Shown here: piece after piece, positions 50,044-59,270 of the stretch | Layout: each line of letters starts with the position of its first letter | Position numbering within the stretch: the first letter of the stretch is position 1 | Notes under the pieces: generated by a model | Told to the model about the DNA's origin: nothing | Seen by the model: only the letters and a program-made list of their open reading frames with translations | The model's database searches: none | Source of the DNA: Sedimentisphaera sp050251615 | GTDB lineage: Bacteria; Planctomycetota; Phycisphaerae; Sedimentisphaerales; Sedimentisphaeraceae | Reading direction: 5' to 3' | NCBI GenBank assembly: GCA_050251615.1 | Contig: JBFWMM010000005.1 | Coordinates: forward strand, 1-64,000 | DNA length: 64,000 nt | Translations under genes and position numbers: made by a program

Positions 50044-50101
50044 ACGGCTTGCGCCGTTGTGCTGTTTTGCGAAGCGTCATTGCAGAATGATAACGTATCG
50101 T

Positions 50102-50125
50102 AGAGACGCAAGATCTTGCGTCTCT
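50102..50125. repeat. REP-like palindrome 2
   Basis: AGAGACGCAA, GATC, TTGCGTCTCT: a 10-bp perfect stem whose loop GATC is itself palindromic. It matches the element at 49965-49990 except for one loop base and an end base. Its form suggests a mobile REP/MITE-like sequence; no transposase gene is in the window. Confidence 0.75.
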
Positions 50126-50444
50126 GTGGGCGTTTGGGTGAGTGCGGGCGTTAATTGGCGGGCGTGAGCAAGGGCGCAATGAACCCGAGCCCCTACATTT
50201 CGGCGCGAGCTGTTCGCGCGTGGAGCTCCTAATTGGCTTTACCGATATTTTACAAATACCACAAACCGTAAAAAATATGCCATAATATGTATTTACCGCA
50301 CAGCTCATACATTGATAATGGACTTTGCTGTAAAGCGTGGTAGTGAGATATTCTCCGGCTGTTATTCCGAAGACTGAAACAATGGCTGTGAGTCTTAACG
50401 CCACAGAAGGTTAAGTGTTCATTTATGCAATAAGGGTTGGTAAT

Positions 50445-53400
50445 ATGGAAATGAAACAAAATGCGGGTACAGGATTAAAGAGGATTCTGGCAACAAGCGC
50501 TTCTATTATTTATCTTTTGATGTGCGTTGCAAACGCAGCTTCGCTGAAGTCGGATTTCCAGAGCCCGCCCGATTCGGCGCGGCCCGGAGTCTATTGGTAC
50601 TTCATGGACGGCAATCTCGACCGAGAGGAGATGACGGCGGATCTTGAGTCTATGAAGGATGTAGGGCTGGGGAATCTAATTTTCCTTGAGGTCAATGTCG
50701 GCGTGCCGAGAGGGCCGGTAGATTTTATGAGCGACCATTGGCAGGACTTATTCGCTCACGCAGTCCGTGAAGCGCAGCGCCTCGGAATCGATATTACCTT
50801 AGGCTCAGGGCCCGGCTGGACAGGAAGCGGCGGCCCGTGGGTCAAGCCTGAACAGGCGATGCAGCATCTGCTTTCGAGCTCGACAGTCGTAAAAGGCCCG
50901 CAGCAGTTTGATTCTGTCCTGCCGGTCCCGCAGCAGCACCCAACCCCGTGGGGGAATATGCAGACCGACTTCTACGAAGATGTTGCCGTGTTTGCATTTC
51001 CTCAATCTGAGCCGGTAATCGCGGATATTGCGGAAAAGGCCCTCTACGACAGGTATCCCTACACCTCACACGCGGGAGTTAAAGAATTTCTGCCGGTTCC
51101 GGCCGAATATGATGAGCCGAATCCCGAAAACATTATTTCGCCCGAGACGATTATCGATTTGAGTGAATATCTGGCCTCTGACGGCCGCCTGCGATGGGAC
51201 GTTCCCGCAGGCAACTGGACAATCATAAGATTCGTGCGCCGTGCTACCTGCGCCAACACTCGCCCCGCGCCTGCGCCGGGTGTGGGTCTGGAATGTGATA
51301 AATTCGATTCGGCAGCTCTCGACTGGCACATCCAAAACTATTACGGTAAACTGATTGAGAAAACAGGCCCGCGGAAAGGCGCTCACGGCTGGACTGCGGT
51401 ACATATAGACAGCTGGGAGATGGGCTCACAGAACTGGACTCCGAACTTTCTCGCGGAGTTCAAAGCGCGGCGCGGGTATGATGCTCTGCCGTATCTGCCG
51501 GTGTACAGCGGGCGTGCGGTTGGCAGCTTGGAGGAGTCAGAACGTTTCCTCTTTGATGTCCGTCTGACATCTCAGGAGCTTGTGCTTGAAAATCACGCCG
51601 GACACTTGAAAGAGTTCGGCCGCGAGAACGGGTTTGAGCTTTCCATCGAACCCTACGATATGAACCCGACAGCCGATTTGGATCTGGGCGCAGTTGCCGA
51701 TGTGCCGATGTGCGAGTTCTGGAGCGAGGGGATGGGATTTAATTCGTTCTTCAGCTGTGTCGAGTCAACATCCATCGCCCACACTATGGGCAGGCCGATT
51801 GTTGCGGCGGAAGCCTTCACCGCCAACCCACCCGAAGGATGGCGGCAGTATCCGTGGTCTATGAAGAATCAGGGGGACTGGGCATTCTGCATGGGCATCA
51901 ATCGCTTTGTCTATCATACGTTTGCACATAAACCCCTCGGCAGCGATTACAGGCCCGGTATGACGATGGGCCCTTACGGCGTGCATTGGGACAGAGGCCA
52001 GACATGGTGGCCTATGGCAAAAGACTATCACGAATACATCAGCAGGTGTTCGCACCTTCTCAGGCAGGGGGTAACGGTGTCGGACATTCTCTATCTGACG
52101 CCTGAAGGCGCTCCGCACGTATTCCGCGCTCCGGCGAGTGCGTTGGAGGGGAGCGAACCGCTTGCAGACAAAAAGGGATATGGCTTTGACGGTTGTTCGC
52201 CCGAGATTCTCGCCGAAAGGGCAGCGGTGCGGCATGGCAAAATCGCATTCCCGGGCGGAACATCATACAGTCTGATGGTTATGCCGAATACTGACGTTAT
52301 GACGCCCGCTTTGCTGGAAAAGATAGAAAGTCTTGTGAAGTCGGGAGCTGTTGTTGTCGGCTCGCCTCCAAAAAAGTCGCCGAGTCTCTCCGGCTATCCT
52401 GAATGTGATGATAAGGTTCTGAAGCTGGCAAAAAGAATGTGGGGCGGTTTAAAGGCGCCCGCTGAAATCACCAAACGCAAATACGGACGTGGTGCAATCT
52501 ATTGGGGAGGCGCTTTTTCTCCCGCAACCGCCGAAGCGCAGCAGCCGATCATTGCCGGCGCCGGCTGGATATGGTATCCTGAAGGCAATCCGCGGCAGGC
52601 AGCCCCTGTCGAGCCGAGATACTTCAAGCGTACAATTTATGTTGACCCGCAGAAGAAACTTCTCTCCGCGCGGGCAGAGATAACAGCCGATAATGAATTT
52701 GCGCTTTACATCAATGGCAGGAAGGCCATTCAGGGCGACAGTTTCAGGGTTATCGGCAGGAAACAGATTCTCAGCTCCCTGCATGCGGGCGAGAATGTTA
52801 TTACAGTTGTCGCGGGAAACGGTGGGCAGGATGCCAACCCCGCCGGATTAATCGCGGCCTTTGAATTAACATACAAAGACGAGACCCGCGACATTATCTA
52901 TACCGATGAGAGCTGGCATGCCGGCATTGAGGAATATCCCCGCTGGCAGACAGCGGCAGAGGTGCCCTCGGATTGGAAGCCAGCAACCGTTCTGGCTGAT
53001 TTTTCGGCGAGTCCATGGGGGCTTTCTGCAGAGATGCCGGCTTCTGAATTATACCCCGACTATGATGAGACTGCTGCTCTGCTCAGAGAGATGGGAGTAA
53101 GTGAAGATTTCTCAACCACCGGCCCCGTCCGCTACGGGCATCGAACTACGGATTCACGCGAGATTTATTTTGTTTCAAACAAGTCTGCCGAAGCCGTTGA
53201 AGCTGATTGTACGTTCCGCGTAGAGGGATTAAAGCCTGAATTATGGAACCCTGTTACCGGGCAAACTCGCAGCCTGCCGATATATGAAGCTGAAAACGGG
53301 CTGACAACCTTGCCCCTGCAATTCGAGGCGTATGAGAGTTACTTTGTGATTTTCCCGCGTAAAGAATCTTTCTTGGCGGCCGAAAAATCCGGCGAAGCCA

Positions 53401-53960
53401 ACTTCCCGCAGGCAAGAATTCTGTCGGAATTGCGTGGCTCATGGCGGGTCAGCTTCGAGCCTCTCCGCGGTGGCCCCGAAGAGGACGTTGCCTTTGATTC
53501 GCTCCTCGATTGGACAAAGAGCGATGTGCCCGCCATCAAATACTATTCAGGCATTGCAACGTACCGCAAAACCTTTAACTTTACCGAAGAAGTTGCTTCG
53601 GGCGAAAAAATATACCTGAACCTCGGAACGGTGCACGACATGGCTCGCGTTCGTCTGAACGATGTGGATTTGGGTGTCGTATGGTGCGCTCCGTGGCAGG
53701 TTGAAATAACAGAGGCTCTAAAAACGGGCTCCAATAAGCTGAGCATAGAGATTGCCAATAGATGGGGCAATCGTTTGATTGGAGATCAGCAACCCGAAAA
53801 CAAAGACGTGCGACAGGTGAAATGGGACAGCGGCTTGCTGGAAGGCCGCACATACTCCGCCGGACGCTACACTTTTACTACCTATTCAGTCTATCGGGCC
53901 GATTCACCTCTAACTCCATCCGGTCTGCTCGGGCCGGTAAGAATTCTTTGCGAGCGCTGA
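50445..53960 (+). CDS. secreted alpha-L-rhamnosidase-like protein (GH106)
   Basis: An exported enzyme of about 1,171 residues. The GH106 start is plain: FQSPPDSARPGVYWYFMDGNLDREEMTADLESMKDVGLGNLIFLEV, seen from about residue 35 on (quoted in part: RPGVYWYFMDGNLDREEMTA). Other family marks are ITLGSGPGWTGSGGPWVKPE, VHIDSWEMGSQNW (acidic residue near the active site) and FELSIEPYDMNP. A sandwich domain with FALYINGRKAIQGDSF sits near 750-830, and the C-terminal module has VHDMARVRLNDVDLGVVWCAPW and IEIANRWGNRLIGDQQ. GTG 50415 with AGAAGG upstream is an alternative start; ATG 50445 gives a better signal peptide (MKQNAGTGLKRILATSASII). Together with the GH78-like gene, this is the second rhamnosidase family in the window. 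Confidence 0.9.
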   Translation: MEMKQNAGTGLKRILATSASIIYLLMCVANAASLKSDFQSPPDSARPGVYWYFMDGNLDREEMTADLESMKDVGLGNLIFLEVNVGVPRGPVDFMSDHWQDLFAHAVREAQRLGIDITLGSGPGWTGSGGPWVKPEQAMQHLLSSSTVVKGPQQFDSVLPVPQQHPTPWGNMQTDFYEDVAVFAFPQSEPVIADIAEKALYDRYPYTSHAGVKEFLPVPAEYDEPNPENIISPETIIDLSEYLASDGRLRWDVPAGNWTIIRFVRRATCANTRPAPAPGVGLECDKFDSAALDWHIQNYYGKLIEKTGPRKGAHGWTAVHIDSWEMGSQNWTPNFLAEFKARRGYDALPYLPVYSGRAVGSLEESERFLFDVRLTSQELVLENHAGHLKEFGRENGFELSIEPYDMNPTADLDLGAVADVPMCEFWSEGMGFNSFFSCVESTSIAHTMGRPIVAAEAFTANPPEGWRQYPWSMKNQGDWAFCMGINRFVYHTFAHKPLGSDYRPGMTMGPYGVHWDRGQTWWPMAKDYHEYISRCSHLLRQGVTVSDILYLTPEGAPHVFRAPASALEGSEPLADKKGYGFDGCSPEILAERAAVRHGKIAFPGGTSYSLMVMPNTDVMTPALLEKIESLVKSGAVVVGSPPKKSPSLSGYPECDDKVLKLAKRMWGGLKAPAEITKRKYGRGAIYWGGAFSPATAEAQQPIIAGAGWIWYPEGNPRQAAPVEPRYFKRTIYVDPQKKLLSARAEITADNEFALYINGRKAIQGDSFRVIGRKQILSSLHAGENVITVVAGNGGQDANPAGLIAAFELTYKDETRDIIYTDESWHAGIEEYPRWQTAAEVPSDWKPATVLADFSASPWGLSAEMPASELYPDYDETAALLREMGVSEDFSTTGPVRYGHRTTDSREIYFVSNKSAEAVEADCTFRVEGLKPELWNPVTGQTRSLPIYEAENGLTTLPLQFEAYESYFVIFPRKESFLAAEKSGEANFPQARILSELRGSWRVSFEPLRGGPEEDVAFDSLLDWTKSDVPAIKYYSGIATYRKTFNFTEEVASGEKIYLNLGTVHDMARVRLNDVDLGVVWCAPWQVEITEALKTGSNKLSIEIANRWGNRLIGDQQPENKDVRQVKWDSGLLEGRTYSAGRYTFTTYSVYRADSPLTPSGLLGPVRILCER

Positions 53961-53971
53961 AATTAAGCTTT

Positions 53972-53985
53972 TAATCGAGCGATTA
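53972..53985. promoter_or_regulatory. palindrome between GH106 and six-hairpin genes
   Basis: TAATCG-AG-CGATTA, six paired bases on each side, 22 bases before the ATG at 54008. It could be an operator or chance; no promoter boxes surround it. Confidence 0.25.
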
Positions 53986-54007
53986 CTGTAAAACTGAAAG
54001 GCAGGGT

Positions 54008-56518
54008 ATGTCTAAAAAATCAGGCTGTTATGCATTGGTGATTATATTGATTGCTACTATGGCAGGTGTAAAGGCAATCGGAGCCGAATCCTTTATCCTG
54101 CATGATGAACGCAATAAAACTGTGGAAATCCAAGGTGCAGACAAAGCCCTGAAACTTCGCGTCAATTACGGCAGCGGCTGTTTCATAGACCGTCTCTTTG
54201 TTGATGGCAAACAGATACTTCACGAAGACAACGGCATATCGTCGGCGGTTAAAATCAACAATTATTGGCATTTGTCAAAGGACGAATCGAAATCAGTATC
54301 CGTTCAAACCGTTGCAGGCTCCGTGGTCGTTCGGAATATCAGTTATGGTACGGAAGATTTCAGGATAAGTGAAGACTGGACTTTCTCCGCAGTAAACGGC
54401 TCTCTCGACTGGTCTATCAGCAGGACAATACCATCGGACAAGCTTGTCGATGCGGCAGCGAACAGTCATTGGGAATTCGCTTCCATGGATACATGGACAG
54501 GGGCGATACTCGATAACGGGGCCGTGGCCTGGAGCAAACTGCTACCGACGAGTTTTTATACGTTCGGGAACCACGCCGCTGAGGCACTGTTCTGGAACAA
54601 AGCCAACGGGCTCTGCTTTGAGGTGAAGCCTACCGGACTGAACGGCCGGAAGATGGCATCCCGTTTTACTCGTAGCCCGCGAGATACGTTGATTTTTGCT
54701 CAAGCTCTCACCGATGAACCCGTAGAAACAAGGGTGAATCTAAGCCGCTGTTTGGATAACGATGCGATATGGAAGCCGTTGTATCTGCGGAAAGGAACGC
54801 AGACGATGAGCTATCGACTCTCGCTTTCTCAGCTGCAGGAGCGTTTTGACTTGGGCGATTTCAAGGGAATCGATGAAGACGCCGTGCGCGAAATTCTGAA
54901 CACAATCGTCCGTTATGGCGTGATCGACAGCAATCTCTGCGGCGCGAACGGCTGGCGCTCAGGCTACATCTGCCTGCATGAACAATGGTATGCACAGATG
55001 GCGATGGCGATTCAGGATGAGGATTATACGCGCAATCTGAGCGATACCTATGACAATTTCAGAGACAATGCTGTCTTGGAGGACGGGCGCGTTCTTGCAA
55101 GATTCAAGGATAACGGCGTTGATGCGATGCCAGGAACATACACCGCTCACGGCCTTTATGAAGCGCAGTGGGGGCGTCTGCTCGACAGCCAGTGCGATTA
55201 TGTTATGGTGGTCTCCGAGCAGTTCCACAATACCGGAGATTTGGACTGGGTTCGCGGCCAGAAGCGGGCGTGTGAAGCGGCTCTGGACTATATGCTCAGA
55301 CGCGACAGCGATGGCGACGGCCTTCTGGAGATGGAGACCGATTCCCACACCGCCGCGCGCGGCTCCGACTGGATCGACATCATCTGGGCCTCTCATGAGA
55401 ATGCCCTTGTAAACGCGGAGATGTACGGCGCAATGCAGCTGTGGTCCGATATTGAGGAGATTCTCGGTGATTCCGACAGGGCGGCTCTGTACAGGGAAGC
55501 GGCTGCCAAGCTGAAAGAGCGATTCAATCAGAGCGTTGAAGAGGGCGGTTTCTGGAACCCCGAGCAAAACTGGTACGTTTACTGGCGCGACAAAGACGAT
55601 TCCATTCACGGTGATAATCTTGTGATCCCTGTCAATTTCTGCGCCATCGGATACGAGCTCTGCGATGATGAGAGCCGCGCGGCGCGTTTGCTTGCCGGGC
55701 TCGAAACGGCAATGGAAAAGGAGAATCTCTTCGCCTGGCCTCTCTGCGTCTATCCATACGAAGAGGGCGAGGGCGCAGGCTCCAACTACCCCTTCCCGAG
55801 GTACGAAAATGGCGACATCTTCCTTTCGTGGGCGGAGCTTGGAACGCGTGCTTACGCATCCTACAAGCCGGAAATCGCCATGAAATACATCAGCAGGATC
55901 ATCGGACAGTACGGCAGAGACGGGCTCACCTTCCAGCGCTATGCCCGCCGCTCGCAGGAGGGCCTCGGCGATGATATTCTTGCCGGCAACGGCATGGCCG
56001 TAGTGGGGCTGTATCGCAATTTATTCGGCATCAGGCCTCAGTACAACCGCCTTTACCTCGCCCCGCACATGACAGCGGCGGTTGAAGGCACATCGGTAAA
56101 ATACCGCCTTCGCGGCAAAGACTATCTTCTTGAGCCCGCAATCACGCGCAGTAAGGTAACAGTGGACGATTTCTCGGTCATAGCTGCTGGTGATTTCGGC
56201 GTGAGCAGTGAAAGAGACCGGCTCTCGTTCTTTCGCGGTAGCAGCAGGGCGCCGAGTTTACTTCTGGAAAGGCTGCGGCACTGTAATCTGCGCGCCGATA
56301 TAAGCGCAGCAGGCGATTTTCTGCGCTGGTCTCTCAGCGCGGATGCGGATACGGAAATCAAGCTGACCCTCTGCGGGCTTACTCCCGAGGCCGGCTACAT
56401 TTTGAATGACGATGGCAGCGCAACAGAGATTAAAGCCGGCAAAGACGGCCGCATGGTTTTTTCCACAGAGATGGTTTCCGGCGAGAGAAAGCTTTTTTCT
56501 GTATCGCAGGGCGATTGA
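54008..56518 (+). CDS. secreted six-hairpin ((alpha/alpha)6) glycosidase-like protein
   Basis: An 836-residue exported protein. A signal peptide (residues about 1-26) is followed by a beta-rich N-domain (to about 270). Residues about 290-680 form an (alpha/alpha)6 barrel of the debranching/trehalase/GH78-like superfamily, with YICLHEQWYAQMAMAIQDE, RRDSDGDGLLEMETDSHTAARGSDWIDIIWASHENALVNAEMYGAM, and YENGDIFLSWAELGTRAYA; acidic pairs in DSDGDGLLEMETD and GSDWID are the likely active-site region. The C-terminal 130 residues are a beta-domain. I cannot name a GH family. It begins 47 bp after GH106 and has GGCAGGG before its ATG, so both are probably one unit acting on the same substrate. Confidence 0.7.
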   Translation: MSKKSGCYALVIILIATMAGVKAIGAESFILHDERNKTVEIQGADKALKLRVNYGSGCFIDRLFVDGKQILHEDNGISSAVKINNYWHLSKDESKSVSVQTVAGSVVVRNISYGTEDFRISEDWTFSAVNGSLDWSISRTIPSDKLVDAAANSHWEFASMDTWTGAILDNGAVAWSKLLPTSFYTFGNHAAEALFWNKANGLCFEVKPTGLNGRKMASRFTRSPRDTLIFAQALTDEPVETRVNLSRCLDNDAIWKPLYLRKGTQTMSYRLSLSQLQERFDLGDFKGIDEDAVREILNTIVRYGVIDSNLCGANGWRSGYICLHEQWYAQMAMAIQDEDYTRNLSDTYDNFRDNAVLEDGRVLARFKDNGVDAMPGTYTAHGLYEAQWGRLLDSQCDYVMVVSEQFHNTGDLDWVRGQKRACEAALDYMLRRDSDGDGLLEMETDSHTAARGSDWIDIIWASHENALVNAEMYGAMQLWSDIEEILGDSDRAALYREAAAKLKERFNQSVEEGGFWNPEQNWYVYWRDKDDSIHGDNLVIPVNFCAIGYELCDDESRAARLLAGLETAMEKENLFAWPLCVYPYEEGEGAGSNYPFPRYENGDIFLSWAELGTRAYASYKPEIAMKYISRIIGQYGRDGLTFQRYARRSQEGLGDDILAGNGMAVVGLYRNLFGIRPQYNRLYLAPHMTAAVEGTSVKYRLRGKDYLLEPAITRSKVTVDDFSVIAAGDFGVSSERDRLSFFRGSSRAPSLLLERLRHCNLRADISAAGDFLRWSLSADADTEIKLTLCGLTPEAGYILNDDGSATEIKAGKDGRMVFSTEMVSGERKLFSVSQGD

Positions 56519-56551
56519 CAGCATCGAAAGCAAGTTTCGAGAATAATAAAT

Positions 56552-56597
56552 CGGAATGCGAAAAAATGTTGACAGAGAACCATTATTCATATAATCT
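56552..56597 (+). promoter_or_regulatory. promoter and shared upstream motif of the GH28-CE12 gene
   Basis: A perfect TTGACA (56569-56574) is followed by TATAAT at 56590-56595 (15-base spacer) or TAATCT at 56592-56597 (17-base spacer). Directly upstream is CGGAATGCGAAAAA (56552-56565), identical to 16019-16032 before the 3-keto operon. Confidence 0.6.
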
Positions 56598-56690
56598 TAA
56601 TGGTGTAAGGTTTGATGTCGATAGTATCGCAAGCATTTGCGCGGCATATTCGATCCGATCAGTAAGGTTAGAATTGCAAAAGGTAATGAA

Positions 56691-59249
56691 ATGAGAAGGA
56701 TATATCTTGTAGCTCTCTGTGTGTGTGTCCCCGTTTTGATGTCGCAGGCGGTTCCTGCCGCTCCTGCGGAAATTGAGCCGATATCAGCTCCGTTTGATAT
56801 GCCGCAGTTTGAGCGCCCCGTATTTCCGGACAGGCAGTTCAACATCACTGATTTTGGTGCGAAAGAGGGCGGTGAGGTAAAGAATACAGATGCGATTAAA
56901 GCCGCGATAGAGGCTTGCAGCGAGGCAGGCGGCGGACATGTTATCGTGCCTGAGGGCAAATGGCTCACGGGCAAAGTGCATCTTAAAAGCAATATAGACC
57001 TCCATCTTGACCATGGCGCAGAGCTTATCTTCTCAGACGACCCCGCCGACTACCTCCCTGCAGTCCATACCACATGGGAGGGGCTTGAGTGCTTCAACTA
57101 TTCCCCGCTGATCTATGCCTACGAATGCGAAAACATCGGCATCACAGGCAAAGGCAAGCTCATCTGCAATCAATATCAATGGCGCAGATGGATGAGTCGC
57201 CCGGAGCCGCATATGAACGGCCTCAAAGAGCTTTACGAGATGGCCGCGAAGGGCGTGCCTGTAAAAGAGCGCAATATGGTGCGCGACAACATCAACCTGC
57301 GCCCGCAGTTTATTCAGCCCAACCGCTGCAAAAACGTGCTGATTGAAGATGTTACTATCCGCAACAGCCCGTTCTGGACAGTTCATCCCGTGCTCTGCGA
57401 AAACGTCATCATTCGCGGGCTTGATGTGCAGTGCCGCGGGCATAACACCGACGGCGTTGACCCCGAGTTCTGCAAAAACGTTCTTATCGAGTACTGCAAA
57501 TTCGATCAGGGCGATGACCCGATCGTCATCAAGGCCGGCCGCAATCAGGACGCCTGGCGCCTCGGCAAATGCAGCGAGAATATCATCATCAGGCACTGCG
57601 AGGTTATCCTCGGGCATAACCTGCTCGCCATCGGTAGCGAGATGAGCGGCGGCGTGCGCAACGTGTATATGTACGACTGCGACTACAAGCCTTACGAAGG
57701 GTTCGTGCGCAGCTGTGTGCTGATCAAGACAAACCACCGCCGAGGCGGGTTCGTGGAGAATATCTTCGTGGACAACATTCGCTTTGCAGGCGAAAAGCCC
57801 GGTAAGGCGCTCCTTGAAATCGATACGGACGTACTCTATCAATGGCGCGACCTCGTCCCCACATACGAAACCCGCTATACGAAAATCGGCAACATCAACC
57901 TGACAAACATAGCAGTGAACAAGGCTGAATACGGCCTCTGGATAAACGGTGCCAAAGAAGCGCCGATACGCGGGATAACGCTCGATAATGTAACTGTCGG
58001 TGAGATAACAAAACAGGCCAGATACATAAAAAACGCAGAAGATATTAGGGAAACGAATGTGGCTTTCGGCGCGAAAGAAACAGGTAGCGTTTATAGGCAG
58101 AGGTTTGATTTTGCTTCTGAAGACGCAAGGAAACTTCTTACGGGAGATGCAATTGAAATCGGCGAAATTGAAAGCGCATCCGGTGATAAATGCGGCTTTG
58201 TTGCGAGCGAAAAACCGTTTTATTTTGACGTGGAAGTGCCGGAGGAAGGCAACTACCGCGTAACGGTTACGCTTGGCGGCGCGAAGGCTTCGCGTTGCTT
58301 CGTCAAGGCGGAATCGCGCAGGTTGATGCTGGAGGATATAAAAGTTGGTGCAGGTCAGACCAGAACATTGGATTTTCTCGTGAATATCCGCAACAGCGTT
58401 ATAAGCGAAGGGCGGAGCGTAAAGCTTAATTCCAGAGAGAAAGAGCCGGCCTGCCGGCACTGGGACAATTCGCTTACTCTCGAATTCAACGGCGAAAATC
58501 CGAGTGTATGTGCTGTGGAGATAGTCAAAGACGATAGCGCCCCCACAATCTTCCTTGCAGGGGATTCTACCGTTACAGACCAGTATAAAGAGCCCTGGAC
58601 GAGCTGGGGCCAGATGTTCACTCGCATGTTTACTTCGGATGTTGCTGTGGCAAACTACGCGGAATCGGGAAGGACGTTCGGCAGTTTCAAGGGAGACCGC
58701 CGCTTTGAAAAACTTCTCTCGCAGATGAAAGCCGGTGATTACCTCTTCGTTCAGTTCGCGCACAATGATATGAAGCGCGGCACGCCCGAGGAAGTCGGAT
58801 ATGCCGGCGACATAAAGCTTTTCACCGAAGAGGCTCGCAAGCGCGGCGCTAATCCGGTGATGGTTACGAGCATGCACCGCCGCCGTTTTGATGCGGACGG
58901 TAAGGTGATTGATACGTTGGCAGGTTTCCCCGAAGCTATGAAAGCCGCCGCAGAGGAGCTCAATGTGCCGGTTATAGACTTGCATGCAATGAGCCGTGAG
59001 TTTTATGAGGCGTTGGGGCCGAGCGAGTCAGCTAAAGCGTTTCAGGACGGTACCCACCATAACGCCTACGGCGCCTATGAGCTGGCAAAGTGCGTAGCGG
59101 AGGGCATAAAAGAGCAAGTGCCTCTGCTTGCGGCGTATCTTGACAAGAGCGTGCCCGCGTTTGACCCTGCGAAACCGGATAATGCTGATGATTTTTATAT
59201 GCCGGCAAGCCCTGCGATAGACATCAGCGCTGTGCCTGAAGGTAACTGA
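56691..59249 (+). CDS. secreted GH28 polygalacturonase-like / CE12 acetylesterase fusion
   Basis: An 852-residue exported two-enzyme protein. A signal peptide (residues 1-23) precedes a right-handed beta-helix of GH28 (about 45-450): FNITDFGAKEGG, then NTDGVDPE with Asp254, DQGDDPIVIKAG with Asp275/Asp276, LGHNLLAIGSEMSGGVRNV with the active-site His, and VLIKTN in place of RIK. A beta-sandwich linker (about 490-615) leads to a CE12 SGNH esterase: IFLAGDSTVTDQY with Ser626, NYAESGRTFGSF, FVQFAHNDMK and DGTHHNAYGAYELA with the Asp/His pair. Deacetylation and cleavage of rhamnogalacturonan or homogalacturonan by one chain is the natural reading. I chose ATG 56691 (AAAAGG seven bases upstream) rather than the in-frame ATG at 56637. 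Confidence 0.9.
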   Translation: MRRIYLVALCVCVPVLMSQAVPAAPAEIEPISAPFDMPQFERPVFPDRQFNITDFGAKEGGEVKNTDAIKAAIEACSEAGGGHVIVPEGKWLTGKVHLKSNIDLHLDHGAELIFSDDPADYLPAVHTTWEGLECFNYSPLIYAYECENIGITGKGKLICNQYQWRRWMSRPEPHMNGLKELYEMAAKGVPVKERNMVRDNINLRPQFIQPNRCKNVLIEDVTIRNSPFWTVHPVLCENVIIRGLDVQCRGHNTDGVDPEFCKNVLIEYCKFDQGDDPIVIKAGRNQDAWRLGKCSENIIIRHCEVILGHNLLAIGSEMSGGVRNVYMYDCDYKPYEGFVRSCVLIKTNHRRGGFVENIFVDNIRFAGEKPGKALLEIDTDVLYQWRDLVPTYETRYTKIGNINLTNIAVNKAEYGLWINGAKEAPIRGITLDNVTVGEITKQARYIKNAEDIRETNVAFGAKETGSVYRQRFDFASEDARKLLTGDAIEIGEIESASGDKCGFVASEKPFYFDVEVPEEGNYRVTVTLGGAKASRCFVKAESRRLMLEDIKVGAGQTRTLDFLVNIRNSVISEGRSVKLNSREKEPACRHWDNSLTLEFNGENPSVCAVEIVKDDSAPTIFLAGDSTVTDQYKEPWTSWGQMFTRMFTSDVAVANYAESGRTFGSFKGDRRFEKLLSQMKAGDYLFVQFAHNDMKRGTPEEVGYAGDIKLFTEEARKRGANPVMVTSMHRRRFDADGKVIDTLAGFPEAMKAAAEELNVPVIDLHAMSREFYEALGPSESAKAFQDGTHHNAYGAYELAKCVAEGIKEQVPLLAAYLDKSVPAFDPAKPDNADDFYMPASPAIDISAVPEGN

Positions 59250-59270
59250 TAAACTTTTTTTGGAGAAAAT

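Noticed and set aside
57033..58985. A 650-codon open frame on the minus strand
   Set aside because: It lies wholly opposite the GH28-CE12 gene, shows no recognisable domain, and its composition is that of a codon-bias shadow.
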